From contig CAZEBB010000006.1 in NCBI GenBank assembly GCA_964510345.1, positions 1 through 64,000 of the forward strand: 64,000 nucleotides of DNA, read 5' to 3'. The translations under genes were made by a program, and so were the position numbers. The notes below the pieces were generated by a model. It made no database searches. It was not told where the DNA came from and saw only the letters and a program-made list of their open reading frames with translations. The stretch comes from JAAYQA01 sp964510345 (lineage in GTDB: Bacteria; Bacillota; Clostridia; Tissierellales; Peptoniphilaceae). Positions 58,364 to 64,000 of the stretch are shown here, piece after piece (within the stretch, counting starts at the first letter, position 1; the number at the start of each line of letters is the position of its first letter).

Positions 58364-59421
58364 ACAGTTTCCTCCTTGCGCTCTGCCGTATCAGGGGTCT
58401 TCTTCTCGTTTGGGTTTCCGTAGAACACCATCAGAATTCCTGCGACCAAAAGTGCTGCCGAGCCGGCAGTCGCCTTGGCAAAAGCATCTTTCCTCACGGA
58501 TAGCAGTGTGTACATTCTCGGATTCGAAAAAATGATATTGTATTCCTCGATCGTAATCGGTCGGTCCATCGGTCGCGCTTCCATTCCGATGGCCGACCCC
58601 ATATAGTACGCCCGGTACAATACATATGGGTTGCGCATCGCAGAAGATGCTGTGCCCGGTCCTTGGGCTGTCATCACATAGTCCGGGAATAAATCGACCA
58701 TCTCGATGATCAGTTTCTCAGAATCGGCCGTGACATACTCTTTGTTGAACAGGACCGCCGTACCGATTGATTCTCCGTTTCGCAAGATGGTTGCATCCAC
58801 CGCATATCCCATCGCCGTTTGCGAATACTGATACCCGTCGACATTCATCGGGTGATTGACCTCAATGTCCCCTTCTTTCAGAACCTCACCCTGATCGTTT
58901 TGAATCTTCGCTGTCGTGATATAACTCTCCACCGAGCCGTCGTCCCGTAAGATAACCTGAAAATCGTCAATCTGCACGGCGTAGGGAATTCCTTCGACGG
59001 GTGTCGTCGTCCCCGGGACATTGTATAATGTGGAGTCGTAGGCGGTTGCATTGCCGATGGCGAAGAAGAGGATCGTACATAAAATACCGATATGTAAGAG
59101 CCATGACCCGAGTTTTTGTGTTGCACCGCTCCAGCCGTGACGTCTTATCATCTGTTGGAGCGGTTTGACGCGAAATACCACACAAAACAGGAGGCTGGTA
59201 CACATCAAACCGATCATCGCGATATACCACCAGGTGGTGAACACGCGATCAAACCCGAGTTGCAGGATGATCCGGCTCGCCGTCTCCCCGTATTGTGCGG
59301 TATAGGCGTCCGGTGACGCATGTTGTGGGATCAGTGAGCCGATGACGGAACCCAAGCCGATCGCAATTAAAATCATCACGGCAAATCGCATGGATGCGAT
59401 CCATCGTAGTCCTTTTTTCAT
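58360..59421 (-). CDS. ccsB: Cytochrome c biogenesis protein ResB/CcsB
   Basis: Partner of CcsA, 353 residues. Three N-terminal membrane segments (MRFAVMILIAIGLGSVIGSL, WYIAMIGLMCTSLLFCVVF and LGSWLLHIGILCTILFF) are followed by an extracytoplasmic domain of about 200 residues and a final segment before a charged tail. The large external domain is typical of ResB. A terminator hairpin lies between this gene and nrfA, so read-through from nrfA may be partial. Coupled to ccsA by an ATGA overlap. Confidence 0.92.
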   Translation of the reverse strand: MKKGLRWIASMRFAVMILIAIGLGSVIGSLIPQHASPDAYTAQYGETASRIILQLGFDRVFTTWWYIAMIGLMCTSLLFCVVFRVKPLQQMIRRHGWSGATQKLGSWLLHIGILCTILFFAIGNATAYDSTLYNVPGTTTPVEGIPYAVQIDDFQVILRDDGSVESYITTAKIQNDQGEVLKEGDIEVNHPMNVDGYQYSQTAMGYAVDATILRNGESIGTAVLFNKEYVTADSEKLIIEMVDLFPDYVMTAQGPGTASSAMRNPYVLYRAYYMGSAIGMEARPMDRPITIEEYNIIFSNPRMYTLLSVRKDAFAKATAGSAALLVAGILMVFYGNPNEKKTPDTAERKEETV

Positions 59422-59437
59422 AAAATCTCCGTATTAG

Positions 59438-59473
59438 AAAAGAAGGGCCCCGAAAGATCGGAAAGCCCTTCTT
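59438..59473 (-). terminator. Rho-independent terminator between nrfA and ccsB
   Basis: AAGAAGGGC pairs with GCCCTTCTT, and TTCT follows on the minus strand. It could separate or attenuate expression of ccsBA relative to nrfA. Confidence 0.85.
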
Positions 59474-59483
59474 GCCCATCGTT

Positions 59484-60776
59484 TCAGTTCAACTTCGACA
59501 TGGCTTCGTCAATGATCTTTTGTGCATGATCCAGATAGCCTAATTGCTTCTGTTGATTGTGGAAACCTTCACCGTTTTCGACAAAGACATAATCCCAGTA
59601 GAATTGCGCTTCACGGTGATTGTCTCTGAGTGCATTTAAATCGTCTTCCGACATTTCGCCGGCTTCAACCGCGGCCGCCAATTTCTCGACCATGGCCAGC
59701 AGGTTTTTCGCGACTTCATCTGTCTTCTCGACGACCGGTTTTTGTACCGATTCAGCCAATGTAACCATTTGCTCCGGCGTTTGATCCTTATGACACGCCA
59801 CGCAGCTGACATCTGCCGTCAATAGAGGAGAAGTCCAGTGGTGCGACTTAATGGTCGTCCCTTCGACTTCAACTTGCGGCATATGACAGGTCGTACAGTC
59901 CGCACCCATCTTTTCGTGCGTGCTGCCTTCATAAGTCTCTGTTTCCGGGTGTTGTGCCTTTAAGAGCTTCGCTCCGGTTTGCGGGTGTTCCCAATCATAG
60001 AAGTCGTGCGCTTGATAGTACTCGTACGCTTCGTCACATCCGAGTCCGTCCGTCCACGGTAAAGTGGTCGCGTTCTCTTCTTTGGTCATATAGTACTCAA
60101 CGTGACATTGTGCGCAGCTCATCTGCGCATCGGTCAGTTGAATATCAGCTTTCGTGTTCTCCATCGCGGTCGTCAAGTGCGCCCGATTGGTTTGTACGAC
60201 CCCCGGAGTCTCGCCGTGGCAGTCAAAACAAGTGAACCCGACGGTAATGTGCTGATCAACATACTCTTCAAAATTTGCGAGATTTAAGCTTTCGTCTTTC
60301 TTGAGTGCCTCATTAAACTCCGACACTTTACAGGCTAAACAGCTGGCTCCTTTTTTCGGCCTCGCCGTTCCTACGACATCTTCCAATGCGTACACATGGC
60401 CTCTTGCGCGGTCGTATTGCTTTTCGAACACATATCCTTGATAGAATGTTCTAAGATATGGATACGTTTCCAAGTAATCGTACGGTTCTGAGCCGCCATA
60501 TGTAGTTTTTACCATTTCTGCGTTCTGATCGAAGGTGGTTACCACGGCCGGGTAGTGTTCCTTCCACGCTGCTGCTTCGACGATTCCCGTCGGACGATCT
60601 GCCGTCGATTGTACCTCGCTGGTGGCTTCCGTTTCCTTCGCTTCCGTTGCGTCTGTCGCCGCCGCTTCCGTGACTTCCGTCGCCGGTGCTTCGGTCGCCG
60701 TCGCTGTCGGCTGACAAGCCGTCACCGAAAGGAGCATCGCCAGGACGAGCAGTACAATGAGTCCATAACGTTTCAT
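59484..60776 (-). CDS. nrfA: Ammonia-forming pentaheme cytochrome c nitrite reductase, lipoprotein form
   Basis: Six-electron nitrite reductase NrfA, 430 residues. The active-site heme motif is CLACK at 146-150 (Lys in place of His, the NrfA hallmark), with CFDCH at 183-187, CAQCH at 221-225, CTTCH at 294-298 and CVACH at 325-329. The KSHHW segment at 310-314 supplies distal residues. The N-terminus ends in VTAC, a lipobox with Cys21, followed by a Thr/Glu/Ala linker to about 55, so the enzyme is probably tethered to the outer face of the membrane. The ATG at 60776 follows AAGGAGG. No nrfH is adjacent. Confidence 0.95.
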   Translation of the reverse strand: MKRYGLIVLLVLAMLLSVTACQPTATATEAPATEVTEAAATDATEAKETEATSEVQSTADRPTGIVEAAAWKEHYPAVVTTFDQNAEMVKTTYGGSEPYDYLETYPYLRTFYQGYVFEKQYDRARGHVYALEDVVGTARPKKGASCLACKVSEFNEALKKDESLNLANFEEYVDQHITVGFTCFDCHGETPGVVQTNRAHLTTAMENTKADIQLTDAQMSCAQCHVEYYMTKEENATTLPWTDGLGCDEAYEYYQAHDFYDWEHPQTGAKLLKAQHPETETYEGSTHEKMGADCTTCHMPQVEVEGTTIKSHHWTSPLLTADVSCVACHKDQTPEQMVTLAESVQKPVVEKTDEVAKNLLAMVEKLAAAVEAGEMSEDDLNALRDNHREAQFYWDYVFVENGEGFHNQQKQLGYLDHAQKIIDEAMSKLN

Positions 60777-60864
60777 CTCACACCTCCTTATTGTGTGTAT
60801 GATATTCGATTGTCGATTACAGTGTATCACGATGCCAGACTTATGTAAAGCGTTTCCACAATTC

Positions 60865-60880
60865 TGTATCGATCATTACA
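60865..60880 (-). promoter_or_regulatory. Possible Crp/Fnr-type operator upstream of nrfA
   Basis: TGTATCGATCATTACA has the half-sites TGTA and TACA around a central GATC, about 90-105 bases upstream of the ATG. It resembles neither the Fnr nor the E. coli Crp consensus closely, so this is weak. Confidence 0.3.
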
Positions 60881-61038
60881 CTTCGGGCACTGCATTCATC
60901 CCGTACATCTTGTTGTCATTATACCCGCAATTACTGCAAATCCGTCGGATCGGCATAACTCTCTGATGAATATTTTGAATGAAACTATAAAAACATTCAA
61001 TTATATGACACGCTCCTCACTCTCCTAAACATTATTCT

Positions 61039-61063
61039 CCAACCAAAAACGCCCCGTAGGGCG
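61039..61063 (-). terminator. Rho-independent terminator after the Crp-family gene
   Basis: ACGCCC pairs with GGGCGT around four bases, followed by TTTTTGG on the minus strand, just past the stop at 61071. Confidence 0.88.
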
Positions 61064-61070
61064 TAAATTT

Positions 61071-61745
61071 TCAAATATTTTGGCATAAGGTTTCTTTATC
61101 GATAACCCATATGTTTTGTCCATCCATTCGGATGACTTCTTCATCGACATAGGCTTGTAACGCTTGATTCAAGGTGCTTCGATTGACATGCAACATGTCC
61201 GCAAGCACCTCTTGCGAGTTGGGAATGCGGATGGACCCGTTCGGGTCATTCAAATGCATCAGCCAATAGGCCAGCCGGTCCTTTACGCGACGATATTGAA
61301 CACAGCGGAGCATGAGCTTGCTGTAGCAGGTATATTGCGACACAAAAGTCAGTACATTTTGTAGAAAAACGGGGTCGCTGTTGATGATCGGCTGTAGTTC
61401 ATCGACCGGCAACCACACGACATGCGCCTTCTTGAGGCAATAAGTATGGTAAAAATAATTCTTCATTCCGCCATACACTAAATAAAAGGGAAATGCATCT
61501 CCTCCGGGATATGTATCCTCTCCGAAGAAATAGGAAGAGTTCAGTTCTTTTCCATCTAACGTATACTCCGTCGACTTCAAGACACCGGATACGATGACGC
61601 AGATATGATCGATCGGCTCGCCTTCTTCCAGTATTCTCTCGTTGGCGTGGTAGGTCTGCTCTTTTTTGTTGATGCTCATGATGGCTTTTTTCGAAGCCTC
61701 GGAAATATTGCGAAAAATGACTCGATCCCAAAATCGTTCGTCCAT
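61071..61745 (-). CDS. Crp/Fnr-family transcriptional regulator
   Basis: Regulator of 224 residues with a cyclic-nucleotide-binding-type domain (ILEEGEPIDHICVIVSGVLKS near the N-terminus) and a C-terminal winged helix with SQEVLADMLHVNRSTLNQAL. There is no N-terminal Cys cluster as in Fnr, so direct oxygen sensing by Fe-S is not supported; the ligand is unknown. The ATG at 61745 follows GAGGAGG; a longer open frame upstream covers the palindrome and is not used. It lies between grdB and nrfA and is a natural candidate to control nrfA. Confidence 0.9.
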   Translation of the reverse strand: MDERFWDRVIFRNISEASKKAIMSINKKEQTYHANERILEEGEPIDHICVIVSGVLKSTEYTLDGKELNSSYFFGEDTYPGGDAFPFYLVYGGMKNYFYHTYCLKKAHVVWLPVDELQPIINSDPVFLQNVLTFVSQYTCYSKLMLRCVQYRRVKDRLAYWLMHLNDPNGSIRIPNSQEVLADMLHVNRSTLNQALQAYVDEEVIRMDGQNIWVIDKETLCQNI

Positions 61746-61771
61746 TGTCAACCTCCTCTCCTTTACATATA

Positions 61772-61822
61772 CCCAGCCGGCACGCCTAGCGGATCCGTAC
61801 GGATCCGCTAGGCGTGACTGGG
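61772..61822. repeat. Perfect 36-bp palindrome with outer stem
   Basis: The arms CACGCCTAGCGGATCC and GGATCCGCTAGGCGTG face each other around GTAC at 61781-61816. A further CCCAG/CTGGG pair at 61772-61776 and 61818-61822 extends the stem. No T run follows on either strand. A second, smaller inverted repeat (CGTGAGTT-G-AACTCACG) lies at 61868-61884, just past the grdB stop. Confidence 0.9.
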
Positions 61823-61890
61823 AGGGCCAACGAACGCAATCCGTCGGCAAGGTATGATTTTTCGAGACGTGAGTTGAACTCACGCAGTCA

Positions 61891-63186
61891 TTATACGTGG
61901 AAGATCGTCGATTCTTCGACCGGAGTTCCCAACGCTTCAATCGCTTTTCTGACCATCTTCAAGCGCATATCAGCTTCTTTATCTCCCAATGCCGGGTTTC
62001 CGACAGGGTAGGGGATCGAGACGGTCGGGACGATACGGTTTGCGCCGACAGATTGGGAGATCGTGGTGATCGTCGCCATGTGAACGATCGGGATGCCGTA
62101 TCTTTCAATTTCTTTCACCATTGTTGCACCGCAACGTGTACAGGTGCCTCAGGTGGAGGTCAGGATGACACCGTCGACTCCGGCTTCTTTGAGTTCTTTT
62201 CCGATCTCTGAGCCGAATTTGATGGAGTTACCGACAGCGGTACCGGTTCCGGTGGTCGTGTAGAAGTATTGGAATACTTTACCGATCTCTCCGGACTCTT
62301 CCATGCGTTTCAGTGCATCCAAAGGAACGACGCGGTCCGGTTGCTCATTGGCATACACGGGGTCATATCCGCCGTGGATCGTGCAATAGCCTTCTTCTAA
62401 GTCTTTCAAAGCCGATACATCGTATTTGCCCCATTTTTGTGCGGACGCGGATTGGATGTGATCCGGATTGCCTTGCGGGACGATACCGCCGGAGGTGACC
62501 ACTGCGATCACAGCTTTCGACATATCGCTGATCGCTTTTGCCGGTTCAACCGTATCAAATACAGGCATCGGGAGCTCGGTTTCAAAGTCTTCGCCTTTAA
62601 GGCGCTTCATCAGCATTTCGATGGCGCGGATCGATCCGGTCTTTTCCGAGAGTACGGTCGCGCGGACACCTTGTGCAAAGTAATCGTCAGCTTCCGGTTT
62701 CGGTTGCTCGCCTGCCAGTGCTTTCTTAGCGAGATTCGCCATCAACGGAAGAGCTTCTTTCATCTTCGCTGCTCCGTCTGCCGTCTTGGCGACATAGGCG
62801 TGAGCTTTTGCGGTATCGAGTCCCGGGTTTTCTTCGTACATACCGGAGACCACTTTGACGCCGGCTTCGTTAAAGAATTTTGCCACGCCGGCGCAAGCCA
62901 TACCATAACGACCTGCGTTAAATGCAGGGCCTGCGATCACGAGATCCGGTTTGTGTTCTTCGTTGATCTTTTTCAGGAACGCTTCTGCTTCTGCCACATT
63001 TTCATTGAAGAAGTTGTCACCACAGATGACGGTACCGATCGTTTCGGCATCGTCCTTTAACATACCTTCCAGAGCCATCGCCGGTCCCACCGCTTTATCT
63101 GTGAAGCTCGGTCCGACATGTGCCTGGTCTTCTCCGCCGATTTGGCCGAAGAATTGGTTCAAATAGTATAATACTTTTTTAGCCAT
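61891..63186 (-). CDS. Glycine/sarcosine/betaine reductase component B selenoprotein subunit
   Basis: Catalytic selenoprotein of component B, which binds the amino-acid substrate through the pyruvoyl partner and passes the product to component A. The gene reads through an in-frame TGA at 62149-62151 (codon 346): VILTST, then Sec, then GTCTRCGATMVKEIE, giving the U-x-x-C-x-x-C motif of GrdB, GrdF and GrdH. The total is 431 residues with Sec, close to the 430-440 of the family. Without Sec decoding the annotation would break into two pieces. The gene follows the grdE-type gene after 11 bp, with no grdA between, which favours the sarcosine (GrdF) or betaine (GrdH) type. Confidence 0.95.
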
Positions 63187-63197
63187 TCTACTTCCTC

Positions 63198-64000
63198 CTA
63201 ATACAGCTCTACGGTCGCATTGTGCGTTCCGATTTCAGACGTTGCGCCGATGACTGCGTTCAATTCGCATTTCATGGTGCCGTCTTCCGGATTGTATGCG
63301 CCGTCCCAGCCACCTGCGAGGTTTGCGATCGCAGCCGGGTTTCCTAAGATGCGATCCGCTTTCGGAAGCTCAACCACGTGCGATACGTTACCAGTCGAGA
63401 TAACCGCAACCGCTTCTTTGGCCGTATCCGTCAACGGTTGGCTCATGCCGTCCCATCCGGAGCACTCGTCGGTAATCAAAACGGTCTTGATGCCGTCTTT
63501 TTCCAGTCTGGAGCAGATCATGACCAAGTCGGAGTCGGGGTTACCGTATCCTTCTTCAGAGATGATCGCGCCGTTCGCGCCGAGTTCGCGGCACAGTTTT
63601 GCCGTAAAGTCGCACGAAACGAGTTTTCCGTTCAATGTCGTCTTCTCCGGTACCATGATGGATCCTAAGAAGTTGATCTCTTTTCCGTGAAGGGCGAAGA
63701 GTTCTTTGATGACATTGTTGTTTTGATGCTGATATGTGGTGATCTTATCGCAAGCTGCTACGCAGTTACCGCTGATGACCGCATTGTCCAACTCTTCGGT
63801 CGGCGCTAAGTACGTCGGCAGGATTTGCGCTGCATTCGTTCCATAAATATAGGTGTCGTGCAGAAGCCCTTGCGTAATCATCATTTGCACATAGAGTACT
63901 TTCGGAAGTTCCGGATACTTCAACGTCTCTTCGACCATCGTTCCCTTTTCGTACACTTCGGTCTTGCTTTCCGCAACACCTTTTGCTGCACGTCCGATGA
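63198..64000 (-). CDS. Grd component B proprotein (GrdE/GrdG/GrdI type), C-terminal part
   Basis: Proprotein that cleaves itself at an Asn-Cys bond to make two subunits, the second carrying the pyruvoyl group that holds the substrate as a Schiff base. The 267 codons in the window are open to the right edge, so the N-terminal part is missing. The cleavage motif SGNCVAACDK is present with the key Cys. TAYQHQ-type and LGANGAIISEEGYGNPDSD segments agree with the family. The stop is TAG at 63198-63200, and AGGAGG within it serves grdB. Confidence 0.93.
   Translation of the reverse strand, partial: IGRAAKGVAESKTEVYEKGTMVEETLKYPELPKVLYVQMMITQGLLHDTYIYGTNAAQILPTYLAPTEELDNAVISGNCVAACDKITTYQHQNNNVIKELFALHGKEINFLGSIMVPEKTTLNGKLVSCDFTAKLCRELGANGAIISEEGYGNPDSDLVMICSRLEKDGIKTVLITDECSGWDGMSQPLTDTAKEAVAVISTGNVSHVVELPKADRILGNPAAIANLAGGWDGAYNPEDGTMKCELNAVIGATSEIGTHNATVELY

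Noticed and set aside
60777..61070. nrfH or other small gene in the gap upstream of nrfA
   Set aside because: No frame with heme-binding CxxCH motifs or a membrane anchor occurs on either strand in this gap.
61746..61940. Upstream extension of the Crp-family gene
   Set aside because: It would translate the 36-bp palindrome and the end of grdB. The ATG at 61745 has a strong ribosome binding site and fits family length.
1..64000. CRISPR arrays, insertion sequences, prophage genes, rRNA
   Set aside because: No regularly spaced repeats, transposase or integrase motifs, phage proteins or rRNA sequence were seen in the window.

Overview
This window looks like the chromosome of an amino-acid-fermenting anaerobe of the Bacillota, class Clostridia; the genus cannot be read from the sequence. 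The main evidence is a glycine/sarcosine/betaine reductase component B pair with an in-frame selenocysteine codon (61891-64000), the order tuf-fusA-rpsG-rpsL-L7Ae-rpoC-rpoB, a Rex redox regulator, a CIRCE-controlled groESL operon, a T-box in front of proS and strong AGGAGG ribosome binding sites. Almost everything lies on the minus strand, so operons read right to left.

Layout from left to right. 1-10.8 kb: start of tuf, then fusA, rpsG, rpsL, an L7Ae-like protein, rpoC and rpoB. 11-12.5 kb: a lipoprotein polysaccharide deacetylase and a glutaredoxin-like protein. 12.5-18.4 kb: a visibly AT-richer island with an agr-type quorum-sensing locus (LytTR response regulator, AgrC-like kinase, a 47-codon AgrD-like peptide gene and a half-length AgrB), followed by a small secreted protein and a four-gene ABC transporter. 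18.5-25.6 kb: tRNA-Thr, yacP, rlmB, thyX, cysS, gltX, an HD protein and a purine permease. 25.7-33.6 kb: a YczE-type membrane protein, an M18 aminopeptidase, a DUF2202 ferritin-like secreted protein next to an OmpR-type two-component system, a YkvI-like transporter behind a structured leader, and a LysM deacetylase. 33.7-45.3 kb: a large PEPCK-fold kinase-like protein, guaB, groL-groS, an Ogg-type glycosylase, glutamate dehydrogenase, rmuC, an ABC-F protein and rex. 45.6-56.3 kb: a sodium symporter, T-box/proS, topA, dprA, and two near-identical cstA genes around a ferritin-like gene. 56.7-64 kb: an AIM24 protein, ccsA-ccsB cytochrome c biogenesis, a lipoprotein pentaheme nitrite reductase (nrfA), a Crp-family regulator, and the selenoprotein grdB-type gene with the end of its grdE-type partner.

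The least ordinary part is the agr-like island. The AgrD-like gene is too short for routine ORF calling, its stop overlaps the AgrB start by 4 bp, and it is preceded by two half-sites 21 bp apart that fit LytTR binding. The circuit probably controls the adjoining secreted-protein/ABC genes, which look like a bacteriocin or signalling-protein cassette of unrecognised family. At the right end, CcsAB, a lipid-anchored NrfA without a visible NrfH, and the Crp regulator suggest nitrite-dependent respiration or detoxification next to Stickland-type reductase genes.
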